Assembly (NCBI GenBank): GCA_965153355.1
Contig: OZ231128.1
Span: forward strand, 33,666,001-33,730,000
Direction of reading: 5' to 3'
DNA from: Flaccisagitta enflata
Lineage: Eukaryota; Chaetognatha; Sagittoidea; Aphragmophora
DNA length: 64,000 bases
Shown here: positions 11,558-38,046 of the stretch, in pieces
How the letters are laid out: every line of letters begins with the position of its first letter
Position numbering within the stretch: position 1 is the first letter of the stretch
Program-made: the position numbers and the translations under genes
The notes under the pieces: model-generated
Seen by the model: the letters and a program-made list of their open reading frames with translations, nothing else
What the model was told of the DNA's origin: nothing
Database searches by the model: none

Positions 11558-13012
11558 GGGCAGCGGCCCCGGAGGGGTCGATGACCTATGATTCCACACA
11601 GGGCAATTTTGTTTTGGGAGGCATGATCTTGGGTCTGAGAGGTCTAATCTGGGGTCCATAAGATCTGATCTGGGGTGTGAGAGGCCTGATATAGGGTCTG
11701 AGAGGCCTGATAAGAGGTCTGGGAGGCCTAGGGTAAGGCCTAAGAAGCCTGAAAAGAGGTCTGAGAGGCCTGATTTGGGGTCAGAGAGGCCAGATTAGCA
11801 GGCCTTTTTTTAGAGCGAGCCCGCGAGCCCGTGGCTCTCTATTTCGCTGCCGGGCTCTCTGATTTCACTGGCTCTGAGCCTGGCTGGCTCTCTCAAAATT
11901 GAAACCATGTTTTGAACTAAAATGGATTGGAAGATTCTCGTAAAATCATAAAAAGAAAATCTAATTCACAAGTTAAGTGTGACTAAAATGCAAATTGATC
12001 AACAAGTAAAGCATCTCATTTTTTCATGTAAATGCGTCTAATATTACTGGTAGAAAAAGTTGGCATGTGATGATTTTTGCTTTCTTGAAAACGGATTTAT
12101 TTCTATCATGAGAGAGACAAAAAACTACCATGGAAAGATGACAGTGAAATAATGGAGCACAATGTTCAGTTTTTCAAGTCGTTTGCACACTACTCTATAA
12201 CCTACTATGTTGAGCGGTCTGTCTATCTCTTGGTCTGTCCATCTGTTGGTCCGTCTATCTGTTGGTCTCTCTATCTGTTGGTCAGTCCATTCATTAGTCT
12301 GTTGCTCTGTTGATCAGTGACACTGTTTTTTTTTTGTTTTTTTTTTTTTTGCATTTACAATTGATTTTAATGTTGCTTCTCCTGCCCAAATGTTCTTTAG
12401 CAAATTTCCTCACAACCCCTGCCCGCCCACACACAATTTAGGTAGCCTTCCAACCAGGATTATTTTTTTGCGGGGCTCGCTGTTTTGCCATAGGGCTTGG
12501 TAAATTTGGGAGGAGAGAGCCCGGTTGGCTCTGCCAAATAAATCACTAAAAAAAGGCCTGCTGATTAGGGATCCCAGATGCCTGATTTGTAGTTTGAGAG
12601 GCCAGATTTGTGGTCTGAGGGGCCTGATTTGGGGTCTGAAAGGCCTGAAAAGAGGTTTGGAGGCCTGAGTTGGGGCCTAAGAGGCCTGATAAGAGGTCTG
12701 AGAGGCCTGATTTGGGGTCTAAGAGGCCTGATTTGGGGTCTAAGAGGCCCAATTTGGGGTCTGAGAGGCATGATAAGAGGTCTGGAGGCCTGAGTTGGGG
12801 CCTAAGAGGCCTGATAAGAGGTCTGAGAGGCCTGACTTAGGGTCTGAGAGGCCTGCTTTGAGGTCTGAGAGGCCTGATTTGGGGTCTGAGAGGCCTGAAT
12901 TGAGGTCTCAGAGGCCTGATTTAGAGCTTCGGGGGGGGGGACACTGACATCAGATCGGAAAAATTGCCCTGTGTGGAACCATAGGTCATCGACCCCTCTG
13001 GGGCCGCTGCCC
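11558..13012. mobile_element. Inverted-repeat element, GGGCAGCGGCCCC family (variant)
   Basis: Outer arms: GGGCAGCGGCCCCGGAGGGG, then TCGATGACCTATG and CACACAGGGCAATTTT at the left; the inverse is at 12950-13012. Next to each arm are tandem repeats of about 20 bp, such as GGTCTGAGAGGCCTGATTTG (11640-11805 and 12575-12925). The middle (about 11806-12545) is a different inserted segment bounded by GGCCTTTTTTTAG and CTAAAAAAAGGCC. Non-coding. Confidence 0.8.
11806..12552. mobile_element. Nested inverted-repeat insert
   Basis: Bounded by GCAGGCCTTTTTTTAG and its inverse CTAAAAAAAGGCCTGC, with GAGCCCG/CGGGCTC-type inner repeats. It carries HINE-like sequence at about 12175-12440 (GTCGTTTGCACAC, TCTGTTGGTC arrays, CTGCCCGCCCACAC). 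It interrupts the tandem-repeat element at 11558-13012. Confidence 0.65.
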
Positions 13013-13018
13013 AAAAAA

Positions 13019-13126
13019 GGTGTGTCTGCATTAATCAGCTTATTTGGATATTTTATTTTAATATCAATATCCGGATATTGATATCCAGATCAACTATCCA
13101 AATAATATGGTGAATGCAGACGCACC
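13019..13126. mobile_element. Hairpin MITE, 108 bp
   Basis: Almost entirely self-complementary: GGTGTGTCTGCATTAATC at the left and GAATGCAGACGCACC at the right, with TATTTGGATA/TATCCAAATA inner arms and ATATCCGGATAT at the centre. No coding capacity. It sits 7 bp from the end of the 11558-13012 element. Confidence 0.85.
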
Positions 13127-14384
13127 CTTAGCAAGATGGTCCAAATCGTGGCTAGATGACTCAAATTCTGGTACGAAGGTCCTCTGATCTCGCAAACAAG
13201 CCTAAATTGTATGAAAAGTGGAACAATATCCCTCACTATACCCAAACTGAAATAAATATAAATCATGGCCATTACTGTATAAATCATGGCATCCAGGCTT
13301 CGGAGACCCTGATCCTAGCCACTGAGACCCAGCCCCTGGCCTTCACCCCGATTACAGTCATGGAAATAATGCCATTATAATGGCTACTTAAGTCCATATC
13401 CTGACCTTTCGGACCCAGATCCTGGCCCCTAAGATGAAGATCCCGGCCTTCCAAGCAAAGAATCTAGCCTCTCAGATCTTAGCCTCCATGGCTTAATTTG
13501 TATTGCCTTTGATACTTACATCCTCAATATTCAGATCCTAGCCTTCAAGATACCGCCATGGCCTCCATACTCTGATAGATATTGACCTCGGATCCTAAAT
13601 CTAAGTCCTTGTGAATTTTCATATTTCTCTTTTATATGCGGCCGGTCCGAAGGTAGTAACGGCATGAGCTCTAGCTTGAACTAATCGCCTTGAATTTGTT
13701 CCTGAAAGATACCTTGGCATATGCGCAAAACTCTGTTGATCTCATTGACCAAAATTTTGAACTCTTTAGGGGCCCCTAGGGGCCCCAAAAAACCCTTAGT
13801 GAGGATTTTTTTTTCGAAAAAAAAGTGGGGTTCATTTGATAGGAAATTGCTTGATTCGCCTAGATCCAAAATCTTGTAATTTCACTTTTTTCAAAAAACT
13901 TTAAAAATTTTTGTGTCATTTCAAATTTCCTGGAAAAAAAAGTTTGAATAGATCAAACTCTCATAACTATTTTTTTAGAACCTGAAATTATTGTGCATTA
14001 AATGCTGATAAGGTCCATGCAAAAGATTGAGCTGCTGACGGAAAATTTTCGAGTCTAAGTCTATACTCTGACCTTCTTTGGATTAGCAGGAATTCTCATT
14101 CTCCTCTATCCTCTTCTGAAAATTTTTTCTTTAACCATATCTTCTCCCTTCTTTCCCTTAACTTCCCTTCGACATCCTCCTCTTCATCCTCTTCAACTGC
14201 CTCTGCCCCAATCTTTCCATGTTCTCTTCCTATCAAATCTCTCCTTTCTACATCCACTCCTCCAGACCTCCTCTTCTCTGCCTCTCTTCCTCAATTTCTC
14301 TTCCTTCCCCTCCGTCTCTCCTGCCTATCAGGCAAATGTCTCCATGAAGCCTCTCGAATGGGCACTGGGCAGCCTTCCTCCTTT
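13127..14384. other. Intergenic, no gene seen
   Basis: The segment at 13225-13275 (CCCTCACTATACCCAAACTG) recurs at about 40040-40080. 13300-13620 holds degenerate tandem GGACCCAGATCCTGGCC-like units. No exon supported. Confidence 0.4.
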
Positions 14385-14600
14385 TCATCTCCGTCTCAAA
14401 ATGCCGTAATTGTACTGATATATATGAGAGCCAAAATCCCCCCGCCACGCTTTTGTTTTTCTTTCAAAAGAACACAGCCAAAACTGTCATTCCTTTTCAT
14501 TCCGTCTCAAAATGCCGTAATTGTACTGATATATATGAGAGCCAAAATCCCCCTTTCACGCTTTTCTTTTTCTTTTTCCTCTTGTCACTTTTACATCTCT
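14385..14600. repeat. Tandem duplication, about 108-bp unit, two copies
   Basis: Both copies contain CCGTCTCAAAATGCCGTAAT, TATATATGAGAGCCAAAATC and ACGCTTTT. They differ at a few positions. The block is followed by a CT microsatellite. Confidence 0.8.
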
Positions 14601-14628
14601 CTCTCTCTCTGTCTCTCTCTGTCTCTCT

Positions 14629-14691
<63 letters not shown>
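14596..14691. repeat. (CT)n microsatellite
   Basis: About 95 bp of CT with a few GTCT interruptions. Confidence 0.9.
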
Positions 14692-14692
<1 letters not shown>

Positions 14693-14861
14693 TCTCATCT
14701 GAAATTACAATCCTGATTATTTATTTTTAGAATTTAGAATTTTTTAAGGAGAACTTATGTCAATATGACATAGATGACAGGTTGCTGACATAGCCTGGAT
14801 TTAAATATTTCCTGATGATTGCATATTGTAACTTTAGTTCCAGAATCAATTGTTAATTGAA

Positions 14862-14965
14862 ATAAAGCCGGGCCGGATACTCAGTCACCCAAGTCGTGTG
14901 CAAGTGGGCATGGGCAGTGAGCCCAAGGTTACTCGGGCATTTGGGCAAGAGCAGTGAAGGCTCAA
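14862..14965. mobile_element. HINE-like element fragment
   Basis: GCCGGGCCGGATACTCAG, then CCCAAGTCGTGTGCAAGTGGG and GCAGTGAGCCC: the starting half of the family, degraded, with no terminal hairpin. Confidence 0.5.
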
Positions 14966-15081
14966 ACGCCGAAAAAGTAAATTTGTGATATTTTCTATTG
15001 TACTTACTGTACTGCTCAAGACAAATTATTGTTTGCATAATTAGTTCACGTTAATTTGTACAGAGCATTAGATCAATCAAT

Positions 15082-15085
<4 letters not shown>

Positions 15086-15124
<39 letters not shown>
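15086..15124. repeat. (CT)n microsatellite
   Basis: About 39 bp of CT dinucleotide. Confidence 0.9.
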
Positions 15125-15129
<5 letters not shown>

Positions 15130-15504
15130 ATTACGCATTCCTGGCCTGGGTATGATCGAGACTTATTTCTCGTGGCCAGGCGGCCGGGTCAATCATTCCC
15201 GGTCAAGATGAGATAAAAAGTCGGCTTTCTCTCATCGTCCAGTCAAGTACGCATTGACCCCATGTCTGACAAACCTCGATACACTCAGATAAATCAATGA
15301 TGCGTTAAAAAAAAAAAGTCACAAACTTGGGTGAAAAAGCAACATTTCATGTAAGATATCAATCAACAAGTTCTTTTTTTTTCTGCCCGTGCCCACCCTT
15401 ACGCGAGCATTAGCGATGTGAAAGTTAATCAGTTACATACGCTTTCAAAACAAGGGCATGGATGTGCTTATGATTTAGTTACAACAGATTAACAGTGCAG
15501 TAAT

Positions 15505-15875
15505 GAATTAGTGACTAGAGTGGACTCAATTTGGGCATTCGAATGAAAGACTATTTCCAAGCACTTTTCATGTTCCAATTGCATATTTAAAGTCCAGTCT
15601 CATTGGAAAATTTTTTTGGACTTGACCTAGGCATTCCATAATCAATGCTCTATTTGAATAGAATTGATAGCACTAGTATTAAGAGAAAGTGTTTCCAAAG
15701 ACATTCCATACAACTAACGCATTGATTACGGAATGCCTAGATCAAGTCCAAATCGATTTTCCAATGAGATTGGGCTCTAGCCTAATCATGCAAATGCAAC
15801 ATGGAAAATGCTTGGAAATTATGTTTCACTGCAATGCCCAATTTGAGCCCATTCTGTTAGTGACATGGCAACATT
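15505..15875. mobile_element. Foldback MITE, about 370 bp
   Basis: The arms are inverted over about 170 bp: GTGACTAGAGTGGACTCAA with ATTTGGGCATTCG at the left, against TGCCCAATTTGAGCCC with TGTTAGTGAC at the right. The inner arms TTGGACTTGACCTAGGCATT and AATGCCTAGATCAAGTCCAA are near perfect. Non-coding. Confidence 0.75.
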
Positions 15876-16009
15876 TCGAGTGTCATAATGCTTCAATCCC
15901 GAAATGGAATGGGGTAATATACTACTAATGTTTCCCTCCGTTAGAGTGCGCAAAAAACCTTCCCCGATTTCGAGTTCGCAAACTGAGTGACAAATTCTTT
16001 TTCCGTCGA

Positions 16010-16690
16010 GTTTCATTTTTGCCCCAAAACGACGCAGAAATTATATTTTACATTACAAAAATTGTTTTTTTTCGTGATTTATTCCTAAAAAACACATATC
16101 AGATATCAGATATCAGTGTGCGGGAAGAAGAAATTTCTTGCATCATTACAATTTTTAAGATATTTTTTATATTACTTTTCTGTAATTTATTTTTTCTAAA
16201 AAACATTTTTTAAGTGTTGAACAAGAAATTTTTGCATAGATTATCTCTGAAATACAGACTTGATGTACATATTGTATTGAAAAAAGGCAGAAAAAAGAGG
16301 ATTTTTTGTCATTTGACACCTGTCAGGTGAAATTATATCATTGCATAAAAATCGAGAAATTTGTATTTCCAAAAACATGGCCTCTTTTTAAAAACATATA
16401 AGAAGAGGGCCATGTTCTTAGAAATGCAAAATTTTCTTTTTTCAGACCGGGATATATTTTCACCCAACAAGGTTTTGAACTTTTGTTCACCATTTTTCTT
16501 AGGAATAGAAACATTCAATTTCAATTTCCAATTGTTATGAGGCCATTGTCAGTATTCTGGGTTGCAAAACATTGTTAAAACTTCTTATACATGATATCAA
16601 AAATACTCAACTGTGATATAATAACATTTTTTGATCATTAATCTATATCGCAAGCAAAAAGTAAGATGAAACCAAAATTTCCTGTTCCTG
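16010..16690. repeat. Dispersed repeat, copy 1 (inverted copy at 50390-50990)
   Basis: Matches 50390-50990 in the opposite orientation. Shared landmarks are TGTACAGGAACAGGAAATTT, GGTGAAATTATATCA and AAGATTATCTCTGAAATAC-type segments. It contains a hairpin at about 16360-16435 whose arms carry ACATGGCCTCT and AGAGGGCCATGTTC. No ORF. Confidence 0.7.
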
Positions 16691-16718
16691 TACAGTGTAC
16701 ACCATGTCATACAATATT

Positions 16719-17055
16719 TTTAATCGCTTGCTGCGCGACTCTACAGCCTGCTTTGTCCGTCCATCGGTTGATTGGTTGGTCAGTCAAACCTTACTTATTT
16801 TACTTTTTAGGTGCGACAAAGCACCTCTATAACTGGCTGTGTCTGTTGGTCGGTTGGTCGGTCGGTTGGTCGGTCGGTAAAGCATTCATTCGATGAACCA
16901 CACGTCGCACCTATTGGCCTACTTGGCTTGGTTCTTTATTCGGCGGTTTTTGCATTACTGCTTTTGCCCAAATGCATGGTTCACCTTTCTCAACACTTCC
17001 CCTGCCCACCCGCTCGCGACTTGGGTAGCTGTGTATCTGACATTGTTTTTTAGTT
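16719..17055. mobile_element. HINE-like element (outer), interrupted by a second copy
   Basis: Starts TTTTTAATCGCTTGCTGCGCGACT with the usual tetranucleotide array, and ends CCCACCCGCTCGCGACTTGG followed by CTGTGTATCTGACATTGTTT. The CGCGACT motif occurs at both its own ends. A second, distinct member with a GGTGCG hairpin (16803-16937) sits inside it. Confidence 0.75.
16803..16937. mobile_element. HINE-like element (inner, nested, GGTGCG type)
   Basis: Starts TTTTTAGGTGCGACAAAGCACCT, followed by TATAACTGGCTGTGTC and a GGTCGGTTGGTCGG array, and ends CGTCGCACCTATTGGCCTAC with CTTGGTT. Its far-end motif CGCACC matches its own hairpin, not that of the outer element. Confidence 0.75.
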
Positions 17056-17196
17056 GACTCCACACCTTGCCGTGTTGGTTGGTCCGTCCTTCCGTCCGTC
17101 CGTCACATTTCTGAATTCTGAGCGGTTTTTGCCGTATTGCTCCTGCCATGCCCAACCGTGCGCGACTGGATTGCCGTGTATCCGGCCTTGTTTTTT
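17048..17196. mobile_element. HINE-like element, partial
   Basis: TTTTTTAGTTGACTCCACACC (hairpin lost), then the CCGTCCGTCCGTC array and CCCAACCGTGCGCGACTGG, GTGTATCCGGCCTTGTTT. Confidence 0.65.
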
Positions 17197-17861
17197 TCTC
17201 TCTTTTGTTTCGAATTTTAGACTGTAATTAAAATCGGATTGTACATCAAATAGGAAGAGATATTCGCTGTCATATTGAATTATCACTTCACAACTATTCT
17301 TCACTTCTTTTCTTCGATTTTCGCATCGATTTTCCAAGTTTCAAGAAAAAAGATCGTTTTCGATGAAATTTGATCCTCCGACCATTCAACGATTCCATGC
17401 TCCACACACATTACTGTTAAAAGTGTTAAAACATGGAAAATTTGATTTTACGATCATTTCTCATTCATGCGATTAAACGTCAAGAAAAATGACCCTATTG
17501 ATAACGTGTCAAATTCGGTAAAACGCAACCCATCCGGCATCTTTTTCTCAAACCATCTCTTAGGCATCTCTCAACATCAAAACGCGATTAACCAAGACTG
17601 ATGATTTTCAACAGGGACGCTGACTTCTGGGAAAAATCATGGTCACTGAGTAATTGCTGCGTATGATTGATACAATCATACAATCATACACTCAAACAGC
17701 CTAACCTGATAAATTTGAGAGGTAGAAAGTGGATAGTATACACATCGCTTATTCCTACATGTAGCTGTGTGTTAATCAGTTATTGCATTATGTATGGGCA
17801 AATCTTGGTGGTGTTTTTTTAAATGAAACAGCAATATGCTTACGTTTCATGGTATTTTGAT
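17197..17861. other. Intergenic downstream of the minus-strand gene
   Basis: No exon recognised. No AATAAA on the minus strand immediately after the stop at 17862 was seen. Confidence 0.4.
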
Positions 17862-19290
<1,429 letters not shown>

Positions 19291-19531
19291 ACTTTCAACT
19301 ATTGCTTGCCTAGCTTGGCGGGAAGGACAACAATTGCTTCTCATCGTACCAAATAGACAATATACTTCGAAAACAGCAGATTGTTACGAAAGAAATTCAG
19401 TTACTTCAAAAGCAATTCCCATTTACTTTAGTGACCTAAGATATCAAAGACTAGATACTGAAACCAGATAGCGGTCGATTTTTTCAAAAGCGGAATTTTT
19501 TTTTGTCTCCAGTTAGGACTTGCAAGCGTAG

Positions 19532-19774
19532 GTCTACGAAATGTCGTTTTACCCCTTGACATGCAATCGCAACGGTGGACCTTACCCATATTTCACTTGT
19601 GACGAAATGGTACCTACAGGACCAGCATGCTACTTTCCAAATGAACAACTACCTTATCAAGACTGCAACAGATTCTTTCCTCCGACCCGCCCAAGTGAGA
19701 TGCTAAAAAGATATATGACTGCCATGCCTTGGTCACCCGCGGGGACAGGGGTAGTGATTGAAAACGCCACATAA
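19532..19774 (+). CDS. Putative coding exon, Cys/Pro/Tyr-rich
   Basis: An open frame with an ATG at 19541 and a stop at 19772-19774. It encodes MSFYPLTCNRNGGPYPYFTC, then DEMVPTGPACYFPNEQLPYQ and a Pro/Met-rich tail. Composition (five Cys, many Pro, Tyr, Gly) differs from nearby repeats and looks coding. An acceptor-like TTTGTCTCCAG lies at about 19502-19513. It may be a short gene of 77 residues, or an early exon of the plus-strand gene beginning at 23767 if GGGACAGGG|GTAGTG is used as donor; the phase does not join directly to 23767, so an extra exon would be needed. It is divergent from the Cys-rich gene, with about 300 bp between the possible starts. Family not recognised. Confidence 0.4.
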   Translation, partial: VYEMSFYPLTCNRNGGPYPYFTCDEMVPTGPACYFPNEQLPYQDCNRFFPPTRPSEMLKRYMTAMPWSPAGTGVVIENAT

Positions 19775-20744
19775 TGGTAGGATCCTAACTTCGCGAGCGA
19801 TTGAGATGCACAAAGAGTTAAAGCAAGTTATGTATGTGTAGTTCAAGTTTGGAAACTTTCAAGGTCATCCGTTAAGTGCAATGATTCGACCAAGGACGTT
19901 TTGTGACAGGGGGTCTGGGTCATCGGCGGATCTTTGTCATAAGTGTTCTTTTGTTGACCTTCCTTCAGTTAGCGGGGGTCATACAGGGTTGATTTTGGAA
20001 ATTCCATATGGAACTCTGGAATCTGGGGGTTGGTTTTGTGTAGATTAGGTTAGAAAATTTTTTGGGTATCTCCCTTTTAAGGAAAAATAATCCATTTTTG
20101 ATAAAAAGTGAGGTATGCGACAGGCGAAAATTGCGAAATATCGAAAAAAATCGCAAAAATTGACAAGATAGAGGCCATTGGTAGTAGCCATCAGGACACT
20201 ACAAAACATTCATTTTTGGTTTAGATGATGTATTTTTGCCTTACCCTTACCATTTATGGTAATAATTAGGCTTTTTATGCAAGATTTTTCTCATTTTCAG
20301 AGCTTTATACATAATGCCGTTGAGCCAATAATAAGCAAAAATCAAAGAAATTGCAGAAATCTTTAAAAATGGATAGTATCGTTCAGCCTGTTGTGTGATA
20401 GAAAAAATTGTTCCTGATTATTCTAAAGATGTTTGTTTGAATCAGTATTCTTGTTATTCTAAGATTCCTTTCCCTTGTATGTTAAAAAATAACATTTTTT
20501 ATCCATAGAATATTTGCAAAAAAAGGCAAAAAAAAGGGCAAAATCAATAAAAATTTCAAAAATCAGTGCTCAAGCTTCTTCCTCCAGGACTTGCAACCTG
20601 GCATGGGTGTTTTACTCAATTTTTTTTCTGTTTTTTTTTTCAGAGTTTATTTGTTTTTTTTTTCTTTCAAATCAATGTTAACACCTACACAAATATGGGT
20701 AGGGCTTGATGGTCAAACTAGAAACCAGTTTGACGAAATTTTTA

Positions 20745-21864
20745 ACCACTAAGGCAATTCCATCTAAAGCGGACAAAAATGTAAAATCACCTTTTAAGCA
20801 CCTAAAGTACCCTTAAATGCACAATTAGGTGATGAGGTAAAAATGTAAACCACTAAGGCAAAAATAAATAGTGATAAACATTGAACAATTTAAATTGAAA
20901 ATTAAATTGAAAAGAAATTGTAAAGATTAGTAACTGAGCACGTTCTGTGCTAGATCACCAAGACCTCAGTAACAAGTCATAAAGAAAATAAAATGCAATC
21001 AAGGTAAAAAAGTAAATGAGCAGGATTTGTGCAAAATCACCAAGACCTCATTTACTATTTTCAATAATCTCATTCATCATTCTGAGATGAAAACTTCCCT
21101 AGCTTCTTGTCCAACCACAGCAGCAGAAGCCTCAGCGACAGATGATGGCCCTTTCCACTGCACTGGGTGTGGCATGGGTAATGAAGTATTTCTCTTTGAT
21201 GGCAAGTAGATCAGCTTCCTTGATTCCTTGGCTGATTACCAGTCAAGCTTTGAAGCAGCTTTGAACTTTGGTCCACAACACCAGTGCAGTCAAATACATT
21301 TTTCAGCATGGTTTATCTTGCAGCAACAGAGGAAAGGGGGGGTTAACTTTTGTGCCAAAGAGGGCAAAAATCCTCCAAATGCACCTCATGCAGTCAAAGT
21401 GGAGACAGACTCCAACCAAACTCCTTGAGCTGGGATCCCAATTTTTTGGTAACTGTTTCTGTGAAACCATTTATAGCATGGGGGTGTGATCACAATCATG
21501 CTGGTCTGGGCAAATTCCAACCCATTTCTTGACTATCTCTTTGAAAGAGTATTGAAAGTCAAGAAAGAAAATCATAAGTCATAAGATTGAATGTTTTGAT
21601 TTTTTTATTACCTTATTTTAGTGTTACAATTTTAAACTGTAATTCTATAAAAGGAAATTTCAAATGTTCTGATCCTAGTGACTCATATGTTTTTTTGTGT
21701 AACTAATGAATGTTTAAAAACTTTTACTCAATAAATGAGGTTTTGGTGAGCTTAAACAGCTCCCGCTCAGTCATTTTGTTGTTTTTGTTTACATTGTTTT
21801 TATTTGAAATGTGCACATTTTTTCATGTTTGCTTCTTCATTTGCTCAAGTCTTAAGTGGTTAAC
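20745..21864. other. Core of the foldback, non-coding
   Basis: Contains short direct repeats (GCAAAATCACCAAGACCTCA and a related copy at 20945-20975) and short open frames with no recognisable domain. Confidence 0.4.
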
Positions 21865-22295
21865 AGGTCGCCCCAGGGCTATATGTGGTCAGCGATACCT
21901 GTTGCCCTGCTTTGCATGGTTGTGAATCGGAATGAGCGGAAGCAAGGAAGCGGCACTGAAAGGGATGAAGTCCTGTAGAACACAGGGGGACTTTTGTTTG
22001 TTTGTTGTTTGTCTGTCCATCCATCAGTCCCCCTCAGGCCCTCTCAGGCCTTAAATCTGCCCTCTCAGGCCTGAAATCTGCCCTCACAGGCCTGAAATCT
22101 GCCCTCACAGGCCTGAAATCTGCCCCCTTTGGCCCTGAATTGGAGAGGGTAGATTAAGGCCTATGAGGGCAGATTTCAGGCCTGAGGGCAGATTTCAGGC
22201 CTAAGAGGGCCGGGGGGGGACAAACAGATGGAAGGATGAACGAACAACAAATAAACAGAAGTCCCCCCATGTTCTACAGGACTTCAAAAAACAGC
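21865..22295. mobile_element. GGGCAGCGGCCCC-family inverted-repeat element (nested)
   Basis: AACAGGTCGCCCCAGGGC, then GTGGTCAGCGATACCTGTTG, GAAGTCCTGTAGAACACAGG and CTTTTGTTTGTTTG; the inverse is AACAGAAGTCCCCCCATG with TTCTACAGGACTTC. The interior carries tandem GGCCTGAAATCTGCCCTCTC units in both orientations, so it folds on itself. Confidence 0.8.
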
Positions 22296-23034
22296 CGTTT
22301 CATTGAACTGGTTTCTAGTTTGACCTTGAAGCCCTACCTATATTTGTATATGATTTTATTGATTTTGCTTATTTTCGTCTTTTTATGCAATTATTCTATG
22401 GATAAAAAATGTTATTTTTTTAACATGCAAGGGAAAGGAATCTTAGAATAACAAGAATACTCATTTTTTAGAATAATCAGGAACAATTTTTTCTATCACA
22501 CAACAGATTTCTATAATTTCTTTGATTTTTGCTTATATTTGGCTTAACGCCATTATGTATAAAGCTCTGAAAATGAGAAAAATCTTGCATTAAAAGCCTA
22601 ATCATTACCATAAATGGTAAGGGTAAGGCAAAAATACATCATCTAGACCAAAAATGAATGTTTTGTAGTGTCCTGATAGCTACTACTAATGGCCTCTATC
22701 TTGGCAATTTTTGCGATTTTTGCGATTTTCGCCTATGGGATACCTCATTTTTGATCAAAAATGGATTATTTTTCCTCAAAAGGAAGATACCCAAATTTTT
22801 TTTTTACCTTTTCTACACACAATCAACCCCCAGATTCCAGAGTTCCATAAGGAATTTCCAAAGTCAACCCTGTATGACCACCTCTAAATATATACTTACC
22901 CAATTTTTCATTTTGCTTTTCTTGAAATATTTCCAATATTGCTAGCCAGTCGCTTTTTATGCTTCATTTCTCCAGTTTTGGAATATTTACGCAAATTTAA
23001 GGGTTATTTGTGACCTTTGATCCCATTTTTTACC

Positions 23035-23505
23035 TACTTCTTATAATCAACTGAAAAACAAAGAAGAATTTATATTTAGTTCTTTTTTAAAGGAATCCAA
23101 ATCTGCAGTCAGAATTGTATTTTTCAAATTTTGAAACTTTTTCCCAATAATGGTACAAAGGGTCAATTTTGGGGTCATTTTTTACTTTTGCCCCCCATTT
23201 TGCCCCACTAACAATAAAAAAATGTAAAAAAGAAAAGTAGATTCTTAAGCTACTTTTTTAAGAAGAATTCAAATCTGCTTTCAAAATAGCAAAATTCCTA
23301 TTTTGAAATTTTTACCAAAAAAATGGCGCGAAGGTTCAATTTGGGGGTCTTTTATGACCTTTGACCCCCTTTTTGACCTACTTAAGATTAAAAATTGAAA
23401 AAAACAAAAGTAGATTCTTCAGCTACTTTTTTGAGGAGAATCCAAATCTGCTTTCAGAATAGAAAAATTCCCATTTTGAAATTTTGACCCCCTATAGGGG
23501 GTCCC
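23035..23505. repeat. Tandem repeat, about 180-bp unit, three degenerate copies
   Basis: Each unit has CAAATCTGC, then AATTTTGA and a GACCTTTGACCCC-like stretch; copies begin near 23070, 23240 and 23410. Similar sequence recurs at 4920-5020 and 36260-36600. Confidence 0.6.
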
Positions 23506-23766
23506 CTTGTGACCCCTTGACCTTTGACCTCCGTGGTGGAATCATCCCCGACCTTATTTTGACCTTCCAAAAGTGTAAGATGGAAGGTAAGGACCTTATC
23601 TCTAATGTATTTCTTGTGCATGAGTCAACTCCAAAAAAAATGCCTGAAGTTAGGACACTAATAATGGATGGGCATTGCAGTGTTTTTTCAAAGTTCCCCT
23701 CATTTGATTCAATGAATTATGATTATGAAACCGTTTATTACCTTCTTTTTGCCATTGCATTCATAG

Positions 23767-31884
<8,118 letters not shown>

Positions 31885-31916
31885 AAGTGCAAAGCTTACA
31901 TTTCTGTGACAGTAAA

Positions 31917-31922
31917 AATAAA
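31917..31922 (+). promoter_or_regulatory. Polyadenylation signal AATAAA
   Basis: Canonical hexamer 33 bp after the stop of the plus-strand charged protein gene, within the usual range for a short 3' UTR. Confidence 0.5.
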
Positions 31923-32663
31923 TAATTTCCCCTTCATAGTTTATGTACTTCTTGAAGCGTCATACAACTGCAAGTACAGTACACCCAATATAGAATTCTT
32001 ATTCGGCATTTCAACAATCAACAATGATGAAAATCTTCTTTTTAAAAAGATGGTATTTCGCTTGATATTGGCGATAACATATTGTCATGAAAATCGTGGT
32101 TAACGATTTTGGAAAACACATTACATCATAAAGTTGTACGATAATGTACAACACTTAAGTTGACGATTTCACTCCTTCCGACGTGGATGTTTCATCGTTC
32201 ATGTTTAGTAAGTCTAAGCTATTAATGCGGTAGTGGCGTCTCGCTTCTTTTCTCGCTTTTTGTTGCTCGCAGTTGGTCGAAATTCAGAAGGACGAGGCCC
32301 TATTAATGCATTTGTCATGAAAATCAATTAGTCGCAGCACCGCGCTTACAAAATTGCCGATACTGCCGACAGCCAGTAGACAATAGACATAACGTGTCGA
32401 CTCTCAAGAATCAGAAAGATAGTGACTAGACACATTGCAGTAATAATAGAATGTAATTTGCCTTCATTCATACGATGTCAGAAAACATGCACTGTCAGAT
32501 ACGAACTCAATGAGAAAAAAACAAATGGAATAGAAATTGATGAAGAATAAAAATAATTTTTCATAAATTTGCTCCAAAGAAATGTTTTTTTCTACTACCA
32601 TAAGCTTTTTGGCGATAAAAGCCTGACAGACCTTGCAATAATTCTGCCATACCCTGCTGAAAG

Positions 32664-38046
<5,383 letters not shown>

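Larger units (their letters stand above)
19974..22882. mobile_element. Long-arm foldback element, 2.9 kb
   Basis: The ends GGGGGTCATACAGGGTTGA and TCAACCCTGTATGACCACC are inverted. The arms extend inward to about 20745 and 22300 (CTAGAAACCAGTTTGA against GAACTGGTTTCTAGTTTGA). The arms are AT-rich and closely similar. The core (20745-22300) holds unique AT-rich sequence and a GGGCAGCGG-family element (21865-22295). No transposase frame was found. Confidence 0.85.

Noticed and set aside
22030-22210. CRISPR-like array (regular short repeats)
   Set aside because: Units are contiguous tandem repeats without unique spacers, within a eukaryotic transposable element.
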